From the NCBI RefSeq assembly GCF_003335505.1, contig NZ_QPEX01000010.1, positions 558,001 to 622,000 on the forward strand: a stretch of DNA of 64,000 nt, given 5' to 3'. Of this stretch, positions 55,473 to 64,000 are shown piece by piece. Numbering within the stretch: position 1 is the stretch's first letter; each line of letters opens with the position of its first letter. A model generated the notes under the pieces. The model saw only the letters and a list, made by a program, of their open reading frames with translations, was not told the DNA's origin and ran no database searches. The position numbers and the translations under genes are program-made. This stretch comes from Bremerella cremea. Lineage in GTDB: Bacteria; Planctomycetota; Planctomycetia; Pirellulales; Pirellulaceae.

Positions 55473-56348
55473 CTACCGCGTGCGAAACTCTTTGACGGCC
55501 TCGACGGTAACTTCCGGGTAGTCGGTGGCGAACGACTCGACACCTAAGTCGAGCAGCCGCACGTAAGCCTTTTGATCTTGGCATTCCCACGGCAAAACCT
55601 GAAAGACAATCCCCTTCTCTTTCAGTTCCGCTCCGATTTGTTTCAGGAACTTCGTAGAGGGAGTGAACGGGTCGTCGCTGGCCAGGTCGCCGACGCGGAC
55701 ATGAATTTGCAAGTGGGTGATCCCCTCGAAGTCTGCAGCCCGCACCTCGGCCATCTTTTGCCTGAGCTTCTCTTCACTACCGCCATTCCACAGCAGCGTC
55801 AGCGAGCCAGGCACCCGCTTCGCCCACTCCTGAATCAAATTGTGATGCGTGGTGGTGTAGATGACCTGGGAAGTGACACCATACTTATCGATCAGCTTCA
55901 CCAGTTGGCCCTGATCGGCCGTCTTGATGTCGAGGTACAAAAGCCGCTCAGGATGTCCTTGCATGGCGGCGAAAACCGATTCTAACGTAGGGACTTTCTG
56001 ACCTTGGTATTGCTGCCCGCGAAACGAACCGACCTCCAAGGCCAGCACTTGATCGGTTGGTAGCTTTTCGACCGACGTTTTCTTTTCTGCGTCACTCACG
56101 TTGCTCACGACGCGGTTCAGGTTGGCATCGTGAAAGCAAACAATTTCCCCCTCGGCGGTCGTTCGCAAATCGGCTTCCGGCGTGACGCCGATGCTCCAGG
56201 TATATTCGAACGCTTCGAGCGTATTTTCAGGCATGGCAATGCCAGCCCCGCGATGGGCTTGAATGTGAAATGGCTTTTCTTCTGCCGAAACGAAAGAGGC
56301 TGCCATAACCATGAAGAACGCGCTAAGAAACCAACATCGCTGCAACAT
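55473..56348 (-). CDS. Secreted glycerophosphodiester phosphodiesterase
   Basis: 291 residues from the ATG at 56348, where a signal peptide begins (CWFLSAFFMVMAASFVSA); the frame extends 62 residues upstream without coding character. GDPD TIM-barrel motifs: QAHRGAGIAMPENTLEAF (H32, R33, E41, N42), the metal-binding EADLRTTAEGEIVCFHD near residue 60-78, and YLDIKTADQG near 145. Hydrolyses glycerophosphodiesters to glycerol-3-phosphate and alcohols, probably in the periplasm. Divergent from the gene at 56533. Confidence 0.93.
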   Translation of the reverse strand: MLQRCWFLSAFFMVMAASFVSAEEKPFHIQAHRGAGIAMPENTLEAFEYTWSIGVTPEADLRTTAEGEIVCFHDANLNRVVSNVSDAEKKTSVEKLPTDQVLALEVGSFRGQQYQGQKVPTLESVFAAMQGHPERLLYLDIKTADQGQLVKLIDKYGVTSQVIYTTTHHNLIQEWAKRVPGSLTLLWNGGSEEKLRQKMAEVRAADFEGITHLQIHVRVGDLASDDPFTPSTKFLKQIGAELKEKGIVFQVLPWECQDQKAYVRLLDLGVESFATDYPEVTVEAVKEFRTR

Positions 56349-56532
56349 AACCGGCCTGACGAAAAAAGGAGGGGTGTGAAATCGGGAGCTTTCTTTTCTA
56401 GAGGGCGTCCAAGGCATCGTCAACGGGCGTTTGTATGAACTTTCGTGCTTGTGCCTCTCACATTGACTCTCGGTAATAATCCAAGGAAGATTAGGTCTCC
56501 CGCCTGATTTCTCCTTCCGCAAAGCAACTCCC

Positions 56533-58830
56533 ATGATTTACGCACGTTGTCTGATCCTCCTGCTCGGTTTCGTTTTGTCGGCCAGCGCCGTGCAAGCCGA
56601 TGGCCTGCCTGAGGTTTCTAGCAAGCCGCCAGTCCCCATCGATCACTTCCCCGATGCCCTGCATGCGGTGGTCTGGCGGAACTGGAGCTTGGTTCCAGCC
56701 GCGCGTTTGGCCGAAGTGCTGGCCACCACACCGGAAAACGTAACCGATATTGCCACTTCGATGGGGCTGCCAGCCGATCCGTACGTTTCTCCCCAGATGG
56801 CAACACGTGGCTACATTACCTTGGTGCGGCGGAACTGGCACTTGCTTCCTTACGATCAACTGCTGCAGCTTTTGCAGATCGACGAGGAAGAATTCGCCCA
56901 TCGCCTCCGCGAAGATGACTTTCTGTTGATCAAGCTGGGCAACATGAAACCGAATTGCCCGCCGGTTCGTTATGCCGAACCGAGTTCGGCTGCTAAGGCT
57001 CGCGCCGCCGAGATCAAACAATTGGTCGAGCGAACGTTTGGCGATCAGTTGAAGCAGCCGCACGAACCACCATTTCAATTTATCGAAGAGCTAAGCCAAG
57101 TCGATCCCGCGTTTGAAAAGCTACCGCCTCCTCAGCACGATGCCGATCACCCCCGTTTCATCTATTCGTATTTTGCCATGTTTGGTGATCCCCTGAGCGA
57201 TCCCACGCTCGATCCTTTCCCCGATGGGCTCTTGGCTCGCTTGCAACAGCGTGGGGTGAATGGGGTTTGGTTGCATGTGGTCTTACGCGACCTGGCCCCA
57301 CCCACGGCAGACTTCCCCGAATTCGGAGAAGGGCATCGCGAGCGTCTGCAGAACTTGGCCAAGCTAGTCGAACGTGCCAAGAAGTATGGCATCGATGTTT
57401 ATCTTTACATGAACGAACCACGGGCCATGCCAGAGTCGTTTTTTGATCGACGCCCCGAGATGAAAGGGGTCCCCGATCCTGGCTCGCCGGTTCCCTACTT
57501 TGCAATGTGTACCAGCCATCCGAAAGTGCGTGCCTGGGTTAGCGATAGCTTGGCGTACATTTTCGAGCGTGTGCCGAACCTGGGTGGCGTGTTCACCATT
57601 ACTGCTTCCGAGAACCTAACCAACTGCAGTTCCAAGTTCACCCAAGCCGCATGTCCCCATTGTAAAGACCGTAGTCCGTCCGACATCTTGGTCGAGATCA
57701 ACACGGCCATCGCCGACGGCGTGCATCGCTCGGCTCCAGCTGCTAAGGTGATCGCTTGGGACTGGGGTTGGGCTCGGCATGGCGATGCCAGTGAAACGGT
57801 TGCCAAGTTGCCCCCTTCGATTTGGTTGATGTCGGTAAGCGAATGGCAACTACCAATCGAACGAGGTGGGGTGAAAGCCGTGATCGGTGAGTATTCTATC
57901 TCTGCGGTCGGACCTGGCCCGCGTGCGACGAAGCATTGGCAAGTCGCCCAGGAAAATGGGCTGCACACGCTGGCCAAAGTTCAGTTCAATATCACTTGGG
58001 AAATCGCCGCTGTTCCCTACGTGCCGGTGATGAACCTAATCGCTCAGCACAACGCGAACCTAGCCGAAGCAAATCTCGATGGTCAGATGCTTAGCTGGTC
58101 GCTCGGAGGCTACCCTTCCCCCAACTTGGAACTCGCCAAGCTGTTTGCGGAAAATCCCAAGCTAACCGTCGATCAAGCCTTAGACCTCCTCGCCGAAAGT
58201 ACCTATGGCAAAGCTGGGGCCGCCGAAGCGAAGCTGGCCTGGCAGCATTTCAGTGACGGCTACGCCGAGTATCCTTACAGCAGTTCCGGCATGTATACCG
58301 GGCCACAGCATGTGGGGCCAGCGAATCTGTTATATGCCGAGCCAACCGGCTATTCGCCCGGCATGGTTTGCTTTCCTTACGATGGCCTGGCACGCTGGAG
58401 TTCTCCTTTCCCGCCTGAAATTTACGCCCAGCAATTTCAGAAGATTGCCGATGGCTTTGCTGAAGGTTGCCAACACTTAGAAGCCGCAGCAAAAGCGGCC
58501 CCGGCTGACAAGCAGGCCTTTGCTGCCGACGACCTGAGCGTGGCCCGCGCCGCCCAACTGCACTTTGCCAGCGTTGCCCAGCAAGCACGATACATTATTG
58601 CCCGCGACCAGCTTGCAGCAGCGAAAACGCCAGAGCAGCAGCAGCCATGGCGGCAAGCAGCCATCGACGAGCTGCAACGAGAAATCGATACTACGGTTCG
58701 CCTCTACCCGGTGGTCGCCGGCGACTCGCGGATCGGCTACGAGGCTTCGAATCATTACTTCTACGTGCCGCAAGATCTGATCGAAAAAGTTATTAACTGC
58801 GAACATCTCAAGCAAACGCTTGCTCCTTAA
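56533..58830 (+). CDS. Large secreted TIM-barrel-like protein, probable glycoside hydrolase
   Basis: 765 residues. Signal peptide 1-22. A helical N-terminal part (about 30-200) contains two similar segments, AVVWRNWSLVPAARLAEVLATTPENV and TLVRRNWHLLPYDQLLQLLQIDEEEF, an internal repeat. Next comes a barrel-like domain (about 210-560): LLARLQQRGVNGVWLHVVLRD, AKKYGIDVYLYMNEPRAMP, VPNLGGVFTITASENLTNC, then a CPHC pair and VIAWDWGW. The C-terminal 200 residues are helical. The layout recalls alpha-glucuronidase/hexosaminidase-type enzymes with a preceding domain, but I cannot name the family, and the catalytic acid/base pair is not assigned. Confidence 0.7.
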   Translation: MIYARCLILLLGFVLSASAVQADGLPEVSSKPPVPIDHFPDALHAVVWRNWSLVPAARLAEVLATTPENVTDIATSMGLPADPYVSPQMATRGYITLVRRNWHLLPYDQLLQLLQIDEEEFAHRLREDDFLLIKLGNMKPNCPPVRYAEPSSAAKARAAEIKQLVERTFGDQLKQPHEPPFQFIEELSQVDPAFEKLPPPQHDADHPRFIYSYFAMFGDPLSDPTLDPFPDGLLARLQQRGVNGVWLHVVLRDLAPPTADFPEFGEGHRERLQNLAKLVERAKKYGIDVYLYMNEPRAMPESFFDRRPEMKGVPDPGSPVPYFAMCTSHPKVRAWVSDSLAYIFERVPNLGGVFTITASENLTNCSSKFTQAACPHCKDRSPSDILVEINTAIADGVHRSAPAAKVIAWDWGWARHGDASETVAKLPPSIWLMSVSEWQLPIERGGVKAVIGEYSISAVGPGPRATKHWQVAQENGLHTLAKVQFNITWEIAAVPYVPVMNLIAQHNANLAEANLDGQMLSWSLGGYPSPNLELAKLFAENPKLTVDQALDLLAESTYGKAGAAEAKLAWQHFSDGYAEYPYSSSGMYTGPQHVGPANLLYAEPTGYSPGMVCFPYDGLARWSSPFPPEIYAQQFQKIADGFAEGCQHLEAAAKAAPADKQAFAADDLSVARAAQLHFASVAQQARYIIARDQLAAAKTPEQQQPWRQAAIDELQREIDTTVRLYPVVAGDSRIGYEASNHYFYVPQDLIEKVINCEHLKQTLAP

Positions 58831-58861
58831 AAAAAGCAGAAAAACTATTTTCCAAGCTTGC

Positions 58862-58897
58862 CTAGCAGCCGATCTGAGAAATTCGACAGGCTGCTAG
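58862..58897. repeat. 9-bp perfect inverted repeat in the gap before the TPR gene
   Basis: CTAGCAGCC (58862-58870) and GGCTGCTAG (58889-58897) enclose an 18-nt loop. There is no T-run on either strand, so it is not a standard terminator. It resembles short palindromic elements that can be dispersed in genomes, but only one copy was noticed in this window. Confidence 0.4.
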
Positions 58898-58988
58898 AGC
58901 CAACCAATCGCCTCGGTCTATAATCGGTTTCCCTTACCGACGGCGCGCGGAACTTGCGTATTATTTGGCTCCTTATTGACGTTGAATC

Positions 58989-61700
58989 ATGGATCGACCT
59001 GCGAAAAAAGGACTCGGCGGGCTCGCCGACCTGGCACTTACGTTTCACCAAACGCAAGCCCAAGAAGGAGAAATCGAGAAGCAAACCAAGATTTTGTCCG
59101 ATCCTGCGATCGATCAAAAAACGCGGAACATGGCCCTGTTCGACCGTGGCTTCGCCTATCTCTTGGCCGAGAAAAACGAACTAGCCGTCGCCGATTTCAC
59201 CACACTTGTTGAAAGTGGTCAGGAAACCGAAGAAGAGCATGCCGAGACACTTTACAACCGCGCTCGGGCTTTTTGGCACTTGAACGAACTCGCACGCGAA
59301 CGAGATGACTTGCTCGCCGTCACGCGTCTTTCCGCTGCCCCCGCCGACCTAGTCGCCCGGGCGCACGTTCAGCTTGGCTACAGCTTCGGAGAATTAGAAG
59401 ACGCCGAGCAAGAAGCGTTTCACTACAACGCCGCCTACGAAATCGAGGGAGCCTCTGCCGAGGTTCGCTACGACGCCAAGATTCGCCTTGCCCGGGCTTA
59501 CAACGCCCAATCCCGCTTTGAAGATAGCGAACAGATCCTCACCGCGTTGCTCGCCCACGAAGACATCCCCCCGGCGCAGCATGTGGAAGCGTTGTACTAT
59601 TCTGCGATTGTCTTCGATCGTTTAGAACGTCCCGCAGAGGCAATTCTTAGCTACACGGCCATCATTCGTCTGCCGGAGGCGAACAATTTTGATCGGTCGG
59701 AAGCTTACTATTGGCGTGGGCACCTGTACGATCGCCTCGAACGACACGAGGAAGCCATCCGAGACTTCTCGGCAATCTTGCGGATGGAAGGTCTCGATCC
59801 TTGGACCTTTACCCGCACGCTGTATTCGCGCAGCAGTGCTTACGAGCGTCTCGAACGCACACAAGAAGAAATCGCCGACCTGACGCGGCTAATCGAGTTT
59901 CGCTACGAACCACTCGACCAACGCGTCGAGCAATATCGCGTTCGTGCCTATAGCCGACGCGGTTATGCCCTTAAAGGTAGCGAGCAAATTGACGCAGCGC
60001 TGGCCGACTTCGACTATGTCTTGTCGCAGCCAGAAATTACCCCTTTCCAAAAGGCCGATACCCTCATCGATCGGGGCTCTACGCTGGCGATGGCCGATCG
60101 CTTCGACGAAGCGCTGGGCGATTTAAACAAATTGCTGGCCATGACCGACTTACCCGCAGAATCTGCCGCTGGTCTGCGTTCGGATGCGTTGTGGTACAAG
60201 GCGTTGGTGTTGGCCGATATGAACCGGCTGGCAGAAGCCCTCGAAACGCTGACCGAACTTCTCGCGATCGATGACACCGCGCCAGGGCTCCACTTGAAGG
60301 CCTTGAATCGCCGTGGCTATCACTACTATCAATTGAATCGCTTAGACGAGGCTCAAGCCGATTTCCAAACGGTGTTCGAACATGCGGAAGCCACCACCGG
60401 GCAGCGAGCCTACGCCCTGACCTTCTTCGCCGAAATTGATATCGACCAAGGTAAACCGTCCCAAGCACGAGAAGCCTTAACGCGTGTCGAACAAATCGAC
60501 GATATCCCAGACAACCATCGTGCTCGCGTTTGCTTGCTGCAAGGAAAAGCCTTCGAGCAGGAGGACGAACATACTTCCGCGATCGAAGCCTATTCGCGTG
60601 GGCTCGCGTTCGCAGACGTTACCCCCTACACACGCAGCAATCTCTTTGAAGCTCGAGCGGATGCTTACTTGGTGCTTGAACAAGAAGAGGCGGTCATTAC
60701 CGACTACGAATCCGCCCTGGCCGTCGCAGACCTGGATAGCGAGACCTTCACCAGCACGCTGTACTCTTTTGGAAATGCCTATTACTCGTTAAAGAAGTAC
60801 GACAAAGCCCAAGCGTGTTATCGTCAGACGATCGACTCTCCCGATATTTGGCCCGACCTACTGCACAAAGCCTTGTATGCCCACGCGTTGTGCTACGATC
60901 GTCTAGAACAATACGACCAAGCCGTGGCCGAGTATCACAAGCTGATTGCCCGCGAGGATATCGTCGACGAGCAAGAGGCCGAATACCTCTATAGCTTGGC
61001 CCACACCTACGGTAAGGCCAAAGACTACGAGCAGTCGAACACGGAGTACCAGAAGGTAATCGACCATCCAGCGACCGATCCCATTTTAAAAGCCAAATCG
61101 ATCATCAACTCTGGCATCGACTTCAATCGCCAATTTCTCGGCGACCAGGCGTTGGCCCGCTTTGCCGAGGTCTTGGCCCACAATCAAGGGCCAGACGGTT
61201 GGTTTGCCCGAACTCATTATCAAATTGCGTCGTGTTACTACTACCTGGGCGATTTCAAACGAGTTATCGAAGAAATCGAAATCGTCCACGCGCAAGAACA
61301 TATCGAAGACGTCGACTACGCCGAATCGTTTTTCTTTTACGGGGTGGCGTTAGCCTCTCAGGGGCGATTCGAGGAAGCCTTGGCTCAGCACGAAAAGACC
61401 CTCACCTTAGAGTACGAAGATGTCGACGAACAAGCCGAAGTCTTTCTGTTCCGGGGGATCACCTACAAGCTGATGCAAAAATGGGACGAAGCCCTCGCCG
61501 ACTACGCCCAGGCGATCGAGATCGCCAAGCCCGATTCTTACCAACACGCGGTGGCCCTACGGCACCAAGGGGAAGTGCTGCTCCGCCAAGGTCAGAAAGA
61601 AGCCGCCCTGAAATCGCTGCAAACCGCGCTAGCGTTCGATAAACTTTCTCCCCGCGATACCAGCGAAGCCAACGCGCTGCTGCAAGAGCTAGAAGGTTAG
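58989..61700 (+). CDS. Large TPR-repeat protein
   Basis: 903 residues, almost entirely helical repeats of 34-37 residues with the TPR pattern (for example AETLYNRARAFWHLNELARERDDLLAV; SEAYYWRGHLYDRLERHEEAIRDFSAIL; FSFGNAYYSLKKYDKAQACYRQTI; YADVDEQAEVFLFRGITYKLMQKWDEALADYAQAI near the C-terminus), I estimate more than 20 units. No signal peptide or span, so cytoplasmic. It is probably a protein-interaction scaffold. It ends 8 bp from the convergent VWA gene, with no terminator between them. Confidence 0.85.
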   Translation: MDRPAKKGLGGLADLALTFHQTQAQEGEIEKQTKILSDPAIDQKTRNMALFDRGFAYLLAEKNELAVADFTTLVESGQETEEEHAETLYNRARAFWHLNELARERDDLLAVTRLSAAPADLVARAHVQLGYSFGELEDAEQEAFHYNAAYEIEGASAEVRYDAKIRLARAYNAQSRFEDSEQILTALLAHEDIPPAQHVEALYYSAIVFDRLERPAEAILSYTAIIRLPEANNFDRSEAYYWRGHLYDRLERHEEAIRDFSAILRMEGLDPWTFTRTLYSRSSAYERLERTQEEIADLTRLIEFRYEPLDQRVEQYRVRAYSRRGYALKGSEQIDAALADFDYVLSQPEITPFQKADTLIDRGSTLAMADRFDEALGDLNKLLAMTDLPAESAAGLRSDALWYKALVLADMNRLAEALETLTELLAIDDTAPGLHLKALNRRGYHYYQLNRLDEAQADFQTVFEHAEATTGQRAYALTFFAEIDIDQGKPSQAREALTRVEQIDDIPDNHRARVCLLQGKAFEQEDEHTSAIEAYSRGLAFADVTPYTRSNLFEARADAYLVLEQEEAVITDYESALAVADLDSETFTSTLYSFGNAYYSLKKYDKAQACYRQTIDSPDIWPDLLHKALYAHALCYDRLEQYDQAVAEYHKLIAREDIVDEQEAEYLYSLAHTYGKAKDYEQSNTEYQKVIDHPATDPILKAKSIINSGIDFNRQFLGDQALARFAEVLAHNQGPDGWFARTHYQIASCYYYLGDFKRVIEEIEIVHAQEHIEDVDYAESFFFYGVALASQGRFEEALAQHEKTLTLEYEDVDEQAEVFLFRGITYKLMQKWDEALADYAQAIEIAKPDSYQHAVALRHQGEVLLRQGQKEAALKSLQTALAFDKLSPRDTSEANALLQELEG

Positions 61701-61708
61701 AATAGAGA

Positions 61709-62797
61709 TCAGCCAGGCAGTTTGATGCCCCAAATGCCTTCTCGTTTCTTATGATAAGGAATAGGCCCGTTTTTCATTAAACGGGCCCGTCCTTGCGGCG
61801 TAATGCCGACATCGCGATAACTTCCGCCATGCTTTTCCGCAACCGCCGAGAACCGCCGGGCATCGGAAGCTTTCACGTGCATGCCGAGCGTGTGAATGGT
61901 GGTGCCGGGAGTGGGTGTTTCGATCAGCGCGTAGTCGGCCGTGTCGGTAAACGACCCGTCCCCCAAAATGTAAATCAAATCAGGCTTCATCTCTAAAGCC
62001 AGCTTGATCGCCTCTCGCCCGTTGGTGAAATTGCAGACGTGGATCGTTTCGAGCCACTCACTCACCCGCCGTTTGTTCTCGCCGGTGGCATCGATCATCT
62101 TCGTAGCCGAATCGGGATAGAACAGTGGGTAGGCGGTATCGCTGTAAAAGATGATGAAGAATTCCTGCGAGGGAGATAGCTTCCAAATCGCTTTTTCTAG
62201 CTCGATCAGGGCGGTTTCCATTCTTCCGCCCGACATGCTGATCGAATTGTCGACGAGAAAACAAATCCGCTTCCCGCTTGCTCCGGTTCCGAAGAACTTG
62301 GCCGAACTGCCAAGCCCGTCCCCCATGCCCGAGATTTCGCTCATCAGGCCGTTCGGGTCGAGCCCGGCAAAATCGAGTTGATCAGCCGGTAGAAACTGAT
62401 CTGCCGCCAAAGCGTCGCCCAAGAGGTTGGGATCGATCTCCAACTGTGGCGTCTCAAACGCTTCGGCCTTCAGTTGTGGAGCAGCGGCTTCTAGCTCTAA
62501 CTCTTCCAACTCTGGCTGGAAATCGAGCTGCATCTCGACCAACTCTTCCGCTGCCGTCTCCTCGGTCGCGGTTAAGTTCAGCACCTGGGAAGGACGCAGT
62601 GGTGCCATGGTGACCATGACCAAGGCCGAAACACCCAACAAATGCACCAACAGACTGACCAGCCAAGCTGGCATATTCCAGACCGAAGCCAGCTTCAATC
62701 CGCTAGCCAACGCCCCCCAAACACCGAGTTGACTGGCCGGCGCACTCTCTGGCTGCGTGGATGAATGAGGGGTGGGGCTCATGCTTGTTTTGGGCAT
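61709..62797 (-). CDS. Membrane-anchored VWA-domain protein
   Basis: 362 residues; SD AGGAG before the ATG. A Ser/Pro-rich N-terminus, one membrane span (about 44-64, WLVSLLVHLLGVSALVMVTMA), then an acidic Glu/Leu-rich linker with repeated ELE/LEL patterns (78-160), and a VWA domain with a full MIDAS start D183-NSIS and conserved DLIYILGDGSF near residue 290. Topology suggests that the VWA domain is periplasmic. It is not next to a moxR gene. A strong hairpin (61764-61787) lies inside the 3' end. Confidence 0.85.
   Translation of the reverse strand: MPKTSMSPTPHSSTQPESAPASQLGVWGALASGLKLASVWNMPAWLVSLLVHLLGVSALVMVTMAPLRPSQVLNLTATEETAAEELVEMQLDFQPELEELELEAAAPQLKAEAFETPQLEIDPNLLGDALAADQFLPADQLDFAGLDPNGLMSEISGMGDGLGSSAKFFGTGASGKRICFLVDNSISMSGGRMETALIELEKAIWKLSPSQEFFIIFYSDTAYPLFYPDSATKMIDATGENKRRVSEWLETIHVCNFTNGREAIKLALEMKPDLIYILGDGSFTDTADYALIETPTPGTTIHTLGMHVKASDARRFSAVAEKHGGSYRDVGITPQGRARLMKNGPIPYHKKREGIWGIKLPG
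61764..61787. repeat. Strong hairpin inside the 3' end of the VWA gene
   Basis: GGCCCGTTT (61764-61772) and AAACGGGCC (61779-61787) pair perfectly around TTCATT. It lies within codons for the KNGPIPY part of the protein. No T-run follows on either strand. It could mark the end of the convergent TPR transcript, which has no other terminator. Confidence 0.45.
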
Positions 62798-63037
62798 CTC
62801 CGAAAACTCCTGGCCGCATTGCCATGCCGAGGGGCAACTTACTCCGTGAGAAAAGAGGTTTCGCGAGAGGAGCTACTTCCTGTTCAGTTCATTGTAGACA
62901 ATACGGCGGTAGAAGCCGAAGTAAATTCCACCGTACTTTGGACAGATAGGCAAACAGCACCGCGTTTCGCAGCGAATTCGCTTACTACTTTGGATGTCGT
63001 CCCAGGCCAACGCCGATCAATCCACTCCGGCAGGGGA

Positions 63038-64000
63038 TCAAATCACCCGAAACTGGCTCAGAAGCGTCTTCAGGTCGTCCGCAATTCGATGAACATCGTC
63101 TCCTGAACGCCGCGTGCTGCTAGCGCCATGGGCCGTTTCCTGGGCCGCTAAATCGACGGCCTGCATGCTGCTGCGAATTCCCTCGCTGGCCTCAGCCGAC
63201 TTGGACACTCCGTTACTAATTTCCGTGACGGCGGACGACGTTTCGCTAATATGTTCGGCGATTGTCTGGGTTGTTGCGTTTTGCTCTTGCAACGCGGCGG
63301 CAATCATCGCGGAAACATCATTCACTTTGGCAACATGTTTTCCAACGTCGTTAATCGATCGTGTGGTCTTGTCGGTTGCCATTTGAATCGCATCGATGCG
63401 AGCCCGAATCCCTTCCGTGGCCGAGGCTGCCTGGCGAGCGAGTTCTTTCACTTCGTTGGCAACGATGCTGAAGCCTTTGCCGGCCTCTCCGGCCCTGGCC
63501 GCTTCGATCGTTGCATTAAGCGCGAGCAAGTTAGTCTGTTCGGCGATGTCTTCAATGGTCTCGACAACACGGTTGATTTCCATAGCCGCTTTGCCAAGTT
63601 CAACAATATTGGCATTACTTTCTTTCAGTTCTCGGGCAGCCTCCATCGCCACGGCCGAGGCTTGCTCGGTGTTGCCGGAAATATCGTTGATGCTTGCTGC
63701 CAGTTCTTCGATCGCATTGGCAACTGAAGAGATATTCAGCTGCATCGACTGAGTAGACTGCGAGGCATGCGACATTCGCGTAACCATTTGATTCGATTCA
63801 GCCATGACAAAGGCCGAGCGATTGGTTGTATTGCCTGCATTCTCCGAAAGCTCGGCGGCTGTCCCAGTGAGTTGCGATGAAGAACTGACCAACGCCGAAG
63901 CGTTTTCTCCGACGCGAATCATAACGGCCTGCATTTGATCAACAAACTTGTTGAACCAGACCGAGAGTTCCCCAATTTCATCGTTCCTCTCAACAGGCAA
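63038..64000 (-). CDS. Methyl-accepting chemotaxis protein (3' part)
   Basis: C-terminal 320 residues; the frame continues past the right window edge, so the sensor domain and membrane spans are missing. It starts in the end of a HAMP domain ([20 protein letters not shown]), then the long methyl-accepting coiled coil with the signalling hairpin tip [37 protein letters not shown], and ends [22 protein letters not shown]. It signals to CheA through CheW. No CheR-tethering pentapeptide is visible at the C-terminus. No other che genes are in the window. Confidence 0.95.
   Translation of the reverse strand: MPVERNDEIGELSVWFNKFVDQMQAVMIRVGENASALVSSSSQLTGTAAELSENAGNTTNRSAFVMAESNQMVTRMSHASQSTQSMQLNISSVANAIEELAASINDISGNTEQASAVAMEAARELKESNANIVELGKAAMEINRVVETIEDIAEQTNLLALNATIEAARAGEAGKGFSIVANEVKELARQAASATEGIRARIDAIQMATDKTTRSINDVGKHVAKVNDVSAMIAAALQEQNATTQTIAEHISETSSAVTEISNGVSKSAEASEGIRSSMQAVDLAAQETAHGASSTRRSGDDVHRIADDLKTLLSQFRVI

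Overview
The window is from a planctomycete, most likely order Pirellulales (Blastopirellula/Bremerella-like). The evidence is the density of planctomycete hallmarks: a DUF1549/DUF1553 protein with an N-terminal cytochrome-like CxxCH segment next to a DUF1501 protein, Tat-exported Gfo/Idh/MocA oxidoreductases beside a DUF1080 protein, a sulfatase, SHD1 domains, a XylR-type regulator and two ECF sigma factors. Most genes have clear planctomycete-type architectures, and no prophage, insertion sequence, CRISPR array, rRNA or tRNA gene was recognised. Family names were assigned by reading the proteins, not by database search.

Layout. 1-1042: the 3' part of mnmE. 1309-2664: a secreted oxidoreductase with its own terminator. 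2868-7737: an ECF sigma factor translationally overlapped by a 1407-residue one-membrane-span protein ending in a PQQ-type beta-propeller, a likely sigma/membrane sensor pair. 7928-21090: a seven-gene same-strand cluster (terpene-cyclase-repeat protein, BatA-like and second VWA membrane proteins, a membrane protein, a giant Gln/Ala-rich helical protein, MoxR ATPase, DUF58 protein), with ATGA start/stop overlaps at two junctions. 21423-22598: an HTH protein with a large unknown C-terminal region. 22686-26490 (minus): DUF1080, oxidoreductase and aldehyde dehydrogenase. 26887-30717: SHD1/zinc-ribbon protein, ECF sigma/anti-sigma pair (minus) and a ceramidase-like protein.

30734-42690 (minus): an almost complete Tad/Flp pilus locus in transcription order: Flp pilin, prepilin peptidase (TadV/CpaA), TadE, CpaB, secretin CpaC, CpaE/TadZ, CpaF/TadA, TadB, TadC, a small secreted protein and a TadD-like TPR protein. 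The pilin is set apart from the assembly genes by a strong terminator, and its roughly 270-nt leader contains a well-conserved cyclic di-GMP (GEMM-I) riboswitch aptamer at about 42600-42690. This would let c-di-GMP set pilin supply independently of the assembly machine, and it is the most interesting regulatory find in the window.

43071-64000: NupG-type transporter, sulfatase, ATP-type PEP carboxykinase, the DUF1501/DUF1553 pair divergent from a XylR-like regulator, then a lipoprotein, a VanZ-like protein, an SGNH hydrolase, a glycerophosphodiester phosphodiesterase, a large secreted TIM-barrel-like protein, a 903-residue TPR protein, a VWA protein and the 3' part of a methyl-accepting chemotaxis protein. 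The second strongest lead is the 7928-21090 MoxR/VWA cluster, whose large helical component has no function I recognise.
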